The notes under the pieces are model-generated. The model was not told where the DNA came from and searched no databases. It saw only the letters and a list, made by a program, of their open reading frames with translations. DNA of 64,000 bases from Symbiodinium kawagutii (taxonomy: Eukaryota; Sar; Dinophyceae; Suessiales; Symbiodiniaceae): assembly GCA_009767595.1 (NCBI GenBank), contig VSDK01011715.1, positions 375,098 through 439,097 of the forward strand, given 5' to 3'. Of this stretch, positions 57,701 through 62,574 are shown one piece after another. The translations under genes and the position numbers were made by a program. How positions within the stretch are numbered: position 1 is the first letter of the stretch; each line of letters opens with the position of its first letter.

Positions 57701-60700
57701 GAGAACACCATTCTGTTCATGCGGGGTTGTTCGATAGGGGTATCCTGTTTCAACCCCCACCGCAAACAGTGCGACGGCCATGGTTCACTGAACTGTCAAG
57801 AGAAGCAACCCATCTTGGGATCCCAAAGACCCTCGGCTGCAAACACTGCCTTGCACCATCTGTCCGATCTTGCTTTCCAGTTCCGGCGCATCCAAGCCCC
57901 TCAGTGCTGCTGGCAGCGTTGGGCCCTTCGCACCACCAGATGCAGATTCCTCCTGGCAAAGTGCAGAGAGGGACACCGGCAAGGGCAATAGATTGTCAGC
58001 TTGAATGGCCATCATCCGCTATCATCTCATGGCCATCATCTCATAGCTTGTCCCATCATCACCATGTATCGATTCATAGGATTTCCCATCACCACCACCG
58101 CCACCACCACCGCCACCACCAACCGTCTCCCCAAGGCCACCCCACAAGCGCTCCTCTTCGCCCGCAAAGTCTTGCAGCACCGGGATCTCTGCGCCCAGTT
58201 CACGCAGGAAACGGCCCCACTCCACCTGCGCACCAAGAGGGCTGTATCTCAGAGATTCTCAGACCTTCATTTTTTTTGCATCTGACGAGCTGTCTGTGAG
58301 TTTTTACCTGCTAATGTTTTTGCATTTGAGCAGCTGCCTGTGGGTTTTTACCCGCTAGCTATTCCGCAGAGCTTCAACGACAAGTAGAAAAACCCTTTCG
58401 CGCCCGCAACTGCAGTCACGATACAATTTTGAAAATCCTTTTCCAATTTCGTCAGATCCAATTGACCCACAAAAAAAAAACGAAACTCCCCATGCCAGAT
58501 GAGCTGGACTGCCAGCCATGGCCATGGCGGACCAGGGCCGTCCTCATTCCTCATTAAATGAGGTGGCAGGGGTTCTACACATATTTGGAGGTAGATCAAA
58601 ACCAAGCTCGGTAAAAAACTTGTAGGTGAACATCCCAGCAGCTAGAGTTCATGCTCGTCTTGGGTGAACAGATACCTGGTGAACTGACCCTAGGCTAGAC
58701 CAACCAATACCCTGCAGTAATCGACCAATCATTTACAATTATAAACTCTTACAAAACTGTATCATCCATTAACCATCATCAACAATTACTTAATCAATTT
58801 ATCATCATTCATTTACCCATCATTTTCGCTGGTTATATATTTGCTGGTTATCATCCACCAATTGATCATCGTAAACCGTGAATTGACCACTACTAGTTGG
58901 TTATTAATCATTAATTAATCAACCGCTATTGGTCGGCTATTAACCATAAACTAATCATGATTGATTGGTTTTAATCTTCAATTCACCATGAATTGACCAG
59001 TATCAACCATTGATTAACCAATCTAACCATTGATTAACTGTTTACCATGAATTCACTATTGTTAGTTGATGTTAGTTGGCTATTCACTACTCGTGAAGCA
59101 TTATTACCTGGTTATCAGCAACCTATGAACCATTAAGCTATCCATTCATCATCCATCACTACAACCGCATCACTAGGCTCACGGCTTCCGCTTTCCCCTC
59201 GCCTTCGCGAAGCACAGACTGGGCACTGGCCAGGGGCGATGATCAAAGCCTGATGCGTGGCACGGCCAAGGCGTGCTGATACATTGGAGTATCCCGAGGA
59301 AGAGTTTTCGTAGGAAGCCTTTCCAGAGAGTGTTCCAATCTTCCAATCTGTGAATCGACAAGTTCTGCAGGACGCAAGTGCTGAGTTGTACATCCCAACC
59401 AAATCTTACCGCAGTGTGACCTTGTCACGAGTTGAACCTCAAATCATCCAGTTTATTAACCATCTATAGTAATAAACCAACCATAACTTTGGGATCCCCA
59501 AGTCCTGGCTTGAGAAACCACTAAATCAATGGCTCAAAGAATGGTCATGGGAGCTGGTCCCACAGGGTCCCACAGGGTCCCACCTGTGAGGGCCAACTTC
59601 ACTGCAGCCTTCACATGCCCAGGTGGCAGCAGCATCAGCGCTGAGTCTGCTTGTCCTGCATGATCCTGGCAACCATCCGCCAATGTCGGAAGGCGTGCGT
59701 GCGTGCAGCCACAAATTTAAGCGTGCTTGAAACATGTTGAAGCTAAACGCAATTTTGCAAACGAAGCAATTCATTCAAGCAAAAATATGCAAAAATCATA
59801 ATCAAAGCTATCATTTCAAAGCAACGGCTTCTGCTAAGTGAAGTGGTGGCTTCTCTGTTGCCATTCGAAGGGTCAGCTTCAGCCGGCTATCTTCGGCTGG
59901 GCCCCGGCCTTGCTCGCCATACCCACTTCAGCCACAGGGCCCCACTGGACACTGCAAAAGGGTCGCTGGGAAGCTGCTCGCCAGAGCCCCAGGCCATCCA
60001 AGTAAGCGTTGGAAGCCTTGGCAGAGCCCAAGGTCACCATGGCTTGTCAGAGTTTGCATCCCGACCATTGCATATGAATCCTTTATGGATCCTTTGTGGA
60101 TCATGTATGGATCATATATGGATCATATGGCAAAGCGGTATATTATGACGTGTACCTCGCGGTGGCTGGGATTTCCATGGTCCGAATCGCTTTGACGACA
60201 ACTCCAGCATGAACAAAGACAGGGCTTTTTGAAGAAGGATCACCATGCGAAATCTTGAGCCTCCAAGGGAAGCATTGACTATGGGATACTATGGGTATGG
60301 TAGGTGACCTCAAACGTGATCATAAGCCCTTAGTGTGTGGGAGTACACCAAGCTGGTGGGGTTGCCTACCATCCATGAATTGACCGAGCGGCGGAGTAGC
60401 TGGTGCCCCGGGAAAGACCAATGAGGGCAGACACGGACGAAAATCCCAGGAAGGACTTCAGCGACTCCTCCTGGAATGATGCGACTTCGGCGGTCAAACA
60501 ACTGATGACTATCAGTAACTCTCCCAACATGATTGTCTTGTGAATTATGATTTGTTTGGTGATGATGATAGATGGTAGATGATAGATGATAGCTGATAGA
60601 ATCAATATCCCAACATGATCTTTCATGATTTGTTTGGTGTTCATCAGGTCTCCAAGATGTTAAGCACAGCCCTATTCTGCTGACTTGTTCAGGATGTTTC

Positions 60701-61424
60701 AAGGGTACCAAGCCATAGCCCGCCGTGCCAATCTCCTCCTTGGTTGCTTCGTGTAGGTGCCAGGCACCTCCAACCTGCGCAGCGGGTCATCTGTGCAATC
60801 CAAAAACCGGGGGGTAAAAGCCCTAAGGAACTAACCAAGAGCAAATCATGAGCAGATTCTGGTTGGATACGTCAAACTTACTTTGGAGACAAGACTATGT
60901 ATGAGAGTTTCCCAGAATAAGTGTTGATTGTCATGATAATAGCAGCCAACTGATAAGTCCATTGGCTTATGGTTGTTTCCATAACGGTCGTTGAATGTTC
61001 CCAACCATATGACCACCACAGACGCGACGGGATCGTAACGAGACGCGAACTCGGCCCGGCCTTGGGCTTGAAGACCTTCCCCATGCGCTCCGCCGTCTGA
61101 GACTGGAGATCCACAAAATCGATGATGCCCGCAGCATGCCTCGCCGCTTCGTCAACAAACCCTGCGGGTACCAATCTATTTGGATATGCCCTTGGCAGAA
61201 CGACTATTCCATACTGTTCCTGTCCCCTCCTATTGTTGGATGGTCACCTGGTGGACCCACAGCTGTAGGGCCAGCCCTTTGGTACAGCACTTCTTCGCTT
61301 CAAAAGCTTCGGGGCTTCGATGATGGCTCACCAAGGGACGCAATTCCACCCAGGGGGTTGTTGGGCAACTCCTCCTTCACGCGCTTCACCAGGTTGGCTA
61401 CGCTCGCAGCTTCGCTGACATCGC
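225..61424 (-). CDS. Giant multi-exon modular type I polyketide synthase, partial at both ends
   Basis: One minus-strand gene encodes KR-ACP / KS-DH-structural KR-ER-KR-ACP-ACP / KS. Eighty-three exons could be joined so that reading phase agrees at all junctions except two unresolved places (DH start, and the link from the last ACP to the next KS). By hand count donors are about 35 GT, 33 GC and 13 GA. Every acceptor is AG followed by G. Exons average about 76 bp; introns run from about 250 bp to several kb. The protein would extend a chain by Claisen condensation (KS), then reduce, dehydrate and saturate the beta carbon, with intermediates carried on phosphopantetheine arms of the ACPs. The left end stops after a KS exon and the right end starts inside a KR domain, so more modules lie outside. 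The product is unknown. Domain blocks with exon coordinates follow as separate entries. Confidence 0.92.
1238..2255. other. PKS intron sequence without recognisable genes
   Basis: Part of the roughly 3.3-kb intron between the last ACP and the next KS. I see no domain, repeat array or fold-back element that I can support here. Confidence 0.5.
2256..3982 (-). pseudogene. BTB/POZ plus NHL-like beta-propeller pseudogene, nested in a PKS intron
   Basis: The order of segments on the minus strand is that of one intronless gene. A BTB/POZ start ([31 protein letters not shown]) lies at 3982-3770. A BACK-like segment with [15 protein letters not shown] and [17 protein letters not shown] lies at 3520-3323. 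A linker with [10 protein letters not shown] follows at about 3190-3150. Propeller blades follow at 2960-2256 ([70 protein letters not shown]). The segments sit in different frames, with an in-frame TGA inside the BTB domain near 3750 and at least five frame changes. BTB domains normally recruit substrates to cullin-3 ubiquitin ligases. Sequencing errors could explain one or two breaks but not all, so I call a pseudogene. It lies between the last ACP exon and the next KS exon. Confidence 0.82.
4341..4449. repeat. Short-unit repeat built from TGGTAC / GTACCA words
   Basis: AATGGTACAGCAGTACCAGT recurs as AATGGTACAACAGTACCAGT. The word GTACCA and its inverse TGGTAC recur through the stretch, so it can fold on itself. 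A similar GTACCAC cluster lies at 54530-54570. Confidence 0.5.
4515..6261 (-). CDS. PKS acyl carrier protein domain, second of a tandem pair
   Basis: Exons 6175-6261, 5548-5623 and about 4515-4610. Motifs are [17 protein letters not shown], the phosphopantetheine site [19 protein letters not shown] and [18 protein letters not shown]. The active Ser is present. The first donor reads as GA and the second as GC. The end of the third exon is uncertain: a GT donor at 4515 gives the right phase for the next KS exon at 1237 but leaves a very short ACP-to-KS linker, while a donor at 4537 would need another exon. The intron to the next KS is about 3.3 kb and contains the BTB pseudogene. Confidence 0.9.
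5767..5882. mobile_element. Fold-back repeat, family C copy 1
   Basis: Ends GGCTATGGGTCAA and TTGACCCACAGCC form inverted repeats. The interior ATTTCATAGGGAAAACAATG recurs in reverse orientation at 17.5 kb. Confidence 0.55.
7082..7137 (-). CDS. PKS inter-ACP linker exon
   Basis: A 56-bp exon between the two ACPs encodes a short Ala/Gly-rich linker ([12 protein letters not shown]). Its AG-G acceptor and its GT donor are both in phase with the ACP exons on either side. I identify it by phase, composition and position rather than by similarity to a known domain. Confidence 0.7.
7703..8964 (-). CDS. PKS acyl carrier protein domain, first of a tandem pair
   Basis: Exons 8905-8964, 8612-8647 and 7703-7811. 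The first helix ([14 protein letters not shown]), the phosphopantetheine site [19 protein letters not shown] and the C-terminal [18 protein letters not shown] are complete. The active Ser lies in the 36-bp second exon, which ends at a GC donor. It is followed by a short Ala-rich linker exon at 7082-7137 and a second ACP with the same three-exon arrangement, so the pair probably arose by domain duplication. Phase agrees from the preceding linker to the next ACP. Confidence 0.93.
8965..10050. other. PKS intron between linker and first tandem ACP
   Basis: No recognisable coding segment. The right part (9840-9980) is a degenerate AACCAATCAA-like low-complexity stretch. Confidence 0.5.
10051..19557 (-). 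CDS. PKS catalytic ketoreductase domain and Ala-rich linker to the ACPs
   Basis: KR exons: 19474-19557, 17826-17886, 16642-16736, 16256-16359, 15959-15986, 15012-15102, 14756-14823, 14387-14446. Linker exons: 13403-13462, 12556-12652, 10051-10142. The KR reduces the beta-keto group using NADPH. Landmarks are the Rossmann loop [59 protein letters not shown] with the LDD motif of B-type KRs, the catalytic Ser in [12 protein letters not shown], the catalytic Tyr and Asn in [16 protein letters not shown], and [12 protein letters not shown]. Exon 15959-15986 is 28 bp. Linker exons carry [35 protein letters not shown] and a GC-rich Ala/Pro stretch (SAPAPKAGG). The linker runs directly into the first of two ACPs. 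Base composition in the last linker exon is far more GC-rich than its surroundings. Confidence 0.9.
10143..12555. other. Large PKS linker intron, low-complexity
   Basis: No coding motif found. From about 10190 to 10700 a degenerate AAGGATGGTT(G/A)AC word recurs many times, followed to about 11450 by ATGGTTGATTGATGG-type low-complexity sequence. Confidence 0.5.
10394..10690. repeat. Degenerate tandem repeat of AAGGATGGTTGAC-like words
   Basis: The words CTAAGGATGGTT and TTGACTAAGGATGG recur a dozen or more times at irregular spacing in the linker intron. Confidence 0.5.
12698..12812. mobile_element. MITE-like fold-back element, family B copy 1
   Basis: A 115-bp near-perfect hairpin. Terminal inverted repeats of about 41 bp with one mismatch start TACCCTCTGGTAAACTAACA. 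Ends read TA...TA, which fits a TA target site. It lies in an intron 45 bp upstream of the acceptor of exon 12556-12652. The near identity of the arms suggests recent movement. Confidence 0.85.
12831..12958. repeat. Tandem repeat, about 10-11 bp unit (CATCGTGACA)
   Basis: CATCGTGACACATCGTGACA and its CATCATGACA variants repeat for about 125 bp, immediately beyond family B copy 1. Confidence 0.7.
13936..14107. repeat. (ATG)n trinucleotide array with assembly gap
   Basis: Nearly uninterrupted ATG/GAT repeats with a run of N at 14036-14045, so the true length is unknown. Confidence 0.95.
14036..14045. other. Assembly gap
   Basis: Ten N inside the (ATG)n array. Confidence 0.99.
14263..14284. 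repeat. (AT)n microsatellite
   Basis: Short run of alternating TA dinucleotides near the end of the KR domain. Confidence 0.8.
17507..17621. mobile_element. Fold-back repeat, family C copy 2
   Basis: Reverse-orientation copy of the 5.8-kb element: ATGGGTCAAAACCCTGTACC at one end, TTTTCCCTATGAAATTGTT inside and TTGACCCATAGCCAT at the other end. It directly abuts family A copy 1. Confidence 0.6.
17622..17729. mobile_element. MITE-like fold-back element, family A copy 1
   Basis: A 108-bp element with about 25-bp perfect terminal inverted repeats that begin ATATGGTGGTTTCTCAAAAT. The interior holds TTTATAGTAATAAACCAACC. No coding capacity, so non-autonomous. It lies in a KR intron and directly abuts a family C element at 17507-17621. 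Confidence 0.8.
17887..19473. other. PKS intron in catalytic KR domain
   Basis: No recognisable exon. It contains the GATA tetranucleotide array at 19252-19362. Confidence 0.45.
19252..19362. repeat. (GATA)n / (TAGC) tetranucleotide array
   Basis: TAGATAGATAGATAGATAG with interspersed TAGC units, in a KR intron. Confidence 0.9.
19650..19712. mobile_element. Family A fragment
   Basis: Right half only: GATAAACCATCCATTTTGAG and CCCTAGTTTGAGAAGC. Confidence 0.4.
19868..26197 (-). CDS. PKS enoyl reductase domain, complete, eleven exons
   Basis: Exons: 26115-26197, 25645-25706, 25197-25303, 24146-24296, 23698-23869, 22946-22996, 22602-22686, 21894-21940, 21470-21534, 20846-20895, 19868-19935; all in phase. 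It reduces the alpha,beta double bond with NADPH and belongs to the medium-chain dehydrogenase fold without zinc. Landmarks in order: [10 protein letters not shown] entry, [42 protein letters not shown] then [31 protein letters not shown], the nucleotide-binding [83 protein letters not shown] and [15 protein letters not shown]. All core segments are present, so an active ER is expected. Splice donors include clear GC sites (25197, 22602, 20846) and a GA site (21894). The 26197 start follows the AG-G rule, but a start at 26189 was also considered. Confidence 0.93.
20405..20660. repeat. Degenerate CATCAACCATCAT low-complexity array
   Basis: Irregular repeats of ACCATCATCAACCA and GTCGACCATCATC in an ER intron. 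Confidence 0.5.
23272..23359. mobile_element. MITE-like fold-back element, family B copy 2
   Basis: Begins TACCCTCTGGTAAACAAAGA and ends with the eroded inverse TTGGTTCACCAAAAGGTA. It lies in an ER intron. Confidence 0.65.
26254..26344. repeat. (GAT)n trinucleotide array
   Basis: About 30 GAT units with one early interruption, immediately upstream of the first ER exon in transcript order. The Met, Asp or Ser polymers predicted from it are not taken as genes. Confidence 0.95.
26713..33689 (-). CDS. PKS non-catalytic (structural) ketoreductase subdomain between DH and ER
   Basis: Exons: 33657-33689 (link from DH), 32626-32692, 31719-31765, 31202-31273, 30430-30477, 29745-29769, 29110-29153, 28578-28641, 27982-28058, 27348-27434, 26713-26746. 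In fully reducing PKS modules the KR is split: a truncated Rossmann fold that only supports the structure precedes the ER, and the catalytic half follows it. The order here fits that. Landmarks are [11 protein letters not shown] at the fold start, [95 protein letters not shown] and VSRLSRSP. No Ser/Tyr catalytic pair is present, as expected. The exons of 25 bp (29745-29769) and 33 to 34 bp are recognisable only because phase and motif order agree. The last boundary (26713) assumes a GA donor. Confidence 0.82.
27477..27556. mobile_element. Fold-back repeat, family D, single copy
   Basis: An 80-bp element with 17-bp perfect inverted ends (GGTTGATGGGAAAATCT). It lies in the intron between exons 27982-28058 and 27348-27434. 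Confidence 0.6.
30137..30150. other. Assembly gap
   Basis: Fourteen N in an intron of the structural KR, flanked by a possible eroded family A element (GGGTGGTTTCCCT to the left, GTGAAACCACCATTTG to the right). Confidence 0.99.
31854..31874. repeat. (GA)n microsatellite
   Basis: About ten GA dinucleotides in an intron of the structural KR. Confidence 0.85.
34112..46113 (-). CDS. PKS dehydratase domain, one part not located
   Basis: Exons: 45972-46113, 41524-41563 (tentative), 40901-40953, 40334-40421, 39529-39582, 39087-39131, 38022-38099, 37587-37658, 36864-36917, 36140-36203, 35732-35817, 35096-35130, 34112-34139. The DH removes water from the beta-hydroxyacyl-ACP. The start [13 protein letters not shown] joins the KS tail directly. 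Later landmarks are [56 protein letters not shown] followed by [10 protein letters not shown] (catalytic Asp in DxxxQ), [17 protein letters not shown] and [13 protein letters not shown]. The likely catalytic His motif SHLVGG lies near 45975-45990 in a different frame from HALLSRT, so the first exon carries an apparent frame change near 46030-46060 (sequence error, missed mini-intron or real lesion). The segment after the His motif with the usual PG turn was not found between 45972 and 41563. The ankyrin gene sits in that interval. Confidence 0.8.
35193..35280. repeat. Fold-back trinucleotide array, (GAT)n then (ATC)n
   Basis: About seven GAT units, a spacer GGTGGTTAATGAGATGCTTC, then about sixteen CAT units and CGTCGTCGT. 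The two arms are complementary and would form a hairpin. Confidence 0.9.
36953..37155. repeat. Degenerate TTGGTTAG / TTGGTTGG repeat
   Basis: About 200 bp of TTGGTTAGTTGG-like words in a DH intron. Confidence 0.6.
38573..38697. mobile_element. MITE-like fold-back element, family A copy 2 (degenerate)
   Basis: Diverged copy with GGGTTTCTTAAACAACCCC at one end, the shared interior TATAGTAATAAACCAACC, and CCTGTTTTGAGAAACACC at the other end. It lies in a DH intron. Confidence 0.65.
39198..39367. mobile_element. Fold-back repeat, family E, single copy
   Basis: About 170 bp with 19-bp perfect inverted ends (GTTAACCCAGGATCAATAA). The interior repeats GGGGGTTAATATTATTAAT. It lies in a DH intron. 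Confidence 0.6.
40037..40163. mobile_element. MITE-like fold-back element, family A copy 3
   Basis: Terminal inverted repeats ATATGGTGGTTTCTGAAAAT and a matching end in AAGAAACCACCATAT. It is followed within a few bases by a family C element, as at 17.6 kb. Confidence 0.75.
40168..40252. mobile_element. Fold-back repeat, family C copy 3
   Basis: GGGGTCAAAACCCTTCC at the left and TTGACCCATAGCCAT at the right, with TTGGTTGGTTATTATCCCC inside. It directly follows family A copy 3. Confidence 0.55.
40706..40806. mobile_element. MITE-like fold-back element, family B copy 3
   Basis: Begins TACCCTCTGGCAAACTAACC and ends GGTTGGTTTGCCGGAGA. The interior differs from copies 1 and 2, so mainly the termini are shared. 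It lies in a DH intron. Confidence 0.6.
41564..43217. other. Intronic sequence downstream of the nested ankyrin gene
   Basis: The missing dehydratase exon(s) after the His motif may be here, but none could be supported. A 23-bp candidate at 42882-42904 was considered and rejected. Confidence 0.4.
43218..44450 (-). CDS. Single-exon ubiquitin-like / ankyrin-repeat protein, nested in a PKS intron
   Basis: A complete 410-residue reading frame. Residues 1-72 resemble the ubiquitin-like beta-grasp segment often found before ankyrin repeats in dinoflagellate proteins ([13 protein letters not shown] followed by LKLVLLAF). A degenerate repeat (about 77-108) is followed by about nine ankyrin repeats from residue 111 to 408 with the usual pattern (for example [20 protein letters not shown] and [20 protein letters not shown]). 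The C-terminus SPKRRRL is basic and could be a nuclear signal. Ankyrin arrays bind partner proteins; the partner is unknown. The gene has no introns, unlike its host, lies on the same strand inside the dehydratase intron (41564-45971), and has no internal stop, so it appears functional. I found no poly(A) tract or clear spliced-leader relic beside it, so a retrogene origin is only inferred. The first ATG was chosen because it opens the ubiquitin-like segment. Confidence 0.93.
   Translation of the reverse strand: MIQVFSGVSGELVAEFPAAEFEGKPVRFLKQHLVKCTGHSRFRQRLFHSDDKVCEDEEELTSEQLKLVLLAFSPPDDETGHALRTASVSNNAKEVERLLHLPVNPDLKDTDGVTALHEAAINGSLECVQVLIEAGADPDPAKSSGQTPLHYAARIGNLESVRILLEAGARIDAATTVTRRTALHHAALNGRVEVVRLLLEKGAAKDCQDWNAVTPLMEVAALGRFEVVELLLEFGAEIDKMTAHDSFPPLHLAAANGHVEVVRLLLRAGTAADKATEDTGRTPLHFAAINGHLEVAKVLLEFGADKDCSSRDGGYTPLHHASAHGNLKIIRVLLDAGAEKDTATTEGGMTPLHLATASGHAEAVRALVEAGADMNKETVAGARPLDLAKSNGHSNIAALLAEHSPKRRRL
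44451..45971. other. Intronic sequence upstream of the nested ankyrin gene
   Basis: This should contain the ankyrin promoter region. I see no clear core promoter, TATA-like element or spliced-leader relic. Confidence 0.4.
47068..55260 (-). CDS. PKS ketosynthase domain, complete, fifteen exons
   Basis: Exons: 55087-55260, 54715-54780, 54298-54455, 53329-53461, 51903-51995, 51390-51453, 50967-51031, 50506-50589, 50055-50105, 49635-49682, 49097-49177, 48492-48629, 48177-48227, 47393-47510, 47068-47167; all in phase, about 474 residues. The KS catalyses decarboxylative condensation. The catalytic triad is intact: Cys in VDTACSSSL (51903-51995), His in METHGTGT (49097-49177) and His in [12 protein letters not shown] (48492-48629). 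Other landmarks are [87 protein letters not shown] and [16 protein letters not shown], whose GGT is split by a GC-AG intron. The last exon ends with [11 protein letters not shown], a docking segment normally found after an AT, here reached directly from the KS. Donors at 55087, 54298, 50506 and 50055 read as GA. Confidence 0.95.
48675..48710. repeat. (GAT)n microsatellite
   Basis: About eleven GAT units about 45 bp upstream, in transcript sense, of the KS exon 48492-48629. Confidence 0.85.
52092..52188. mobile_element. MITE-like fold-back element, family A copy 4
   Basis: A 97-bp copy with ATATGGTGGTTTCTCAAAAT at one end, TATAGTAATAAACCAACC inside and AGAAGCCACCATAT at the other end. It lies in the KS intron between exons 53329-53461 and 51903-51995. 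Confidence 0.78.
56170..57368 (-). CDS. PKS acyl carrier protein domain of the upstream module
   Basis: Exons 57293-57368, 56999-57049 and 56170-56248, joined by GT-AG introns. The ACP carries the growing chain on a 4'-phosphopantetheine arm attached to the Ser of the EAGLDSLSSVDFRN motif; the codon for the Leu after that Ser is split by the first intron. Helix residues KELPGV and the C-terminal [16 protein letters not shown] complete a normal length ACP of about 70 residues. It follows the KR linker directly and is followed, through an exon beginning with about 25 residues of Ala/Pro-rich linker, by the KS. This order places the end of one module and the start of the next in the same polypeptide. 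The Ser is present, so the domain should be functional. Confidence 0.9.
56291..56392. mobile_element. MITE-like fold-back element, family A copy 5 (degenerate)
   Basis: Shares CCATGGTTTCTCAA, TTTATAGTAATAAACCATCC and CCCTATTTTGAGAA with the family, with eroded ends. It lies in the linker region between an ACP and the KS. Confidence 0.6.
57850..61424 (-). CDS. PKS ketoreductase domain (upstream module, N-terminus outside window) plus post-KR linker
   Basis: KR exons: 61340-61424, 61061-61139, 60739-60774, 60393-60470, 59914-60016. Linker exons: 59584-59655, 58517-58542, 58157-58225, 57850-57952. The KR reduces the beta-keto group with NADPH. Visible motifs in order are a CDVS-like GDVSEAAS segment, [17 protein letters not shown], the catalytic Ser region GFSSVSAL, the catalytic Tyr and Asn in [12 protein letters not shown] (split by an intron after SYS), and [12 protein letters not shown]. 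The LDD motif typical of B-type KRs is absent (IIDF in its place). The glycine-rich nucleotide-binding exons must lie to the right of 61424, beyond the repeat block. Post-KR exons match those of the downstream module in position ([10 protein letters not shown] here, [10 protein letters not shown] there). The linker is hydrophilic and leads straight into the ACP. Exon 58517-58542 is only 26 bp and is the least certain. Confidence 0.85.
59441..59523. mobile_element. Family A fragment
   Basis: Contains AATCATCCAGTT, TATAGTAATAAACCAACC and TTGAGAAACCACTAAAT but lacks the left terminal repeat. Confidence 0.5.
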
Positions 61425-61554
61425 CTCGTGTTGTACCAGACAGGTCTATAGCACTTGAGAAAGGGGGACACGAAAGGTAGGCATCACAAGAGAACATAAC
61501 AAGAATGTGAGTGGTTGTTATTATTGGCGGGCACGGTTATCAGTGTTGTGTTAA

Positions 61555-62330
61555 CATGCAAAGTATGTAATTGGTGGCCTTGGGTGTTCTGGTTGGCTTA
61601 GCTTGGTATATCATGGTTGTTGCGGTTGGCGTGGTCGGTAAGGGGTAGCAGAAACAAACAAAATAAGAAACCCAGAGGCAAAGAGGGCTAGATGAAGTAC
61701 ATGGATTGCAGACCGATCCAAGAATGGAACGAGGGGCGTGTGGTGTGTTCATCTGTTGTTTTTCTTGCGGGTGGCATCTTTTTGGCTGGTGATTTGGCAG
61801 GGCGGTGTGCCTTGTGGTGTTTTTGATTGCTGGTGTTTTTTTTGTTTCTGCGGGTCGGTGTTTTGATTGCCGGCAATTTGCGCGGCTGATTTTTGAGGAA
61901 CATTTTGTTTTGTTCACTGGCAGGTTTGTTTGCTGTTGTTTTCTTAATTTTGTCGTGCTGGTGCTTTAGGCGGTCGCTGTTTTGGTGTTATTGCTGGTCT
62001 GCGTTGGTGTTTTTGTTTGCTGCCGTGGGTAGGTAATTTTGTTTGCCGGCATTGCGGGCCGATGTGTTTGTGAGCAAGTGGTGTTTTTGTGACCTGTTTT
62101 GTGGTGTTTGGGTCTGCTGGTGCCATGGTTTTCTTGTATTTTTGTGGGGTGATAGTTTTTTGGATGTTGTTGGGGCTGGGGGTTGGGACTTCTTGTAGCT
62201 AGTGTATTTTTGTTGCAATTTTCGTCAGCTGGTGTTTTTTGTTTGCCAGTGTCCTTGTCTGCTGGCGGGTTTGCTGGCGGCATGTTTGTGCGGTAGAATA
62301 ATTCGGCGCTGGTGTTTTGAGAGCTGCATA
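61555..62330. repeat. G+T-skewed degenerate repeat block
   Basis: The plus strand is strongly enriched in G and T, with recurring words such as GCTGGTGTTTTTGTTTGC and GGTGTTTTGATTGCCGGC at irregular 25-40 bp spacing. Open frames on the minus strand (Lys/Thr/Pro/Asn-rich) are a consequence of composition. Confidence 0.6.
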
Positions 62331-62338
62331 CGTGAACA

Positions 62339-62545
62339 AAAAAACAAAAACAATATCACAAAAAAAAAAAAATTAAAAAATTAAAAAAAATATAATATAG
62401 TTTTAAAAATATTTTTTTTATTAAAAAAATATATTTAAAATAAAATTATTTAAATAAAATTTAAAACCTAAAAAATATATTTATTTATTTTTTTTAAAAT
62501 TATTTATTTATAAAAATAATATTTTATTTCGAATAATCCCCATCA
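62339..62545. repeat. A+T-rich block
   Basis: About 200 bp of nearly pure A and T (AAAAATTAAAAAATTAAAA and similar) between the G+T block and the minisatellite. Confidence 0.85.
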
Positions 62546-62574
62546 TGTTATATCGTTACCGCTAGTTGACTCCA

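Noticed and set aside
57241-58299. 352-residue plus-strand open frame
   Set aside because: It runs antisense across PKS ACP and linker exons, has low-complexity His/Pro runs and no recognisable domain.
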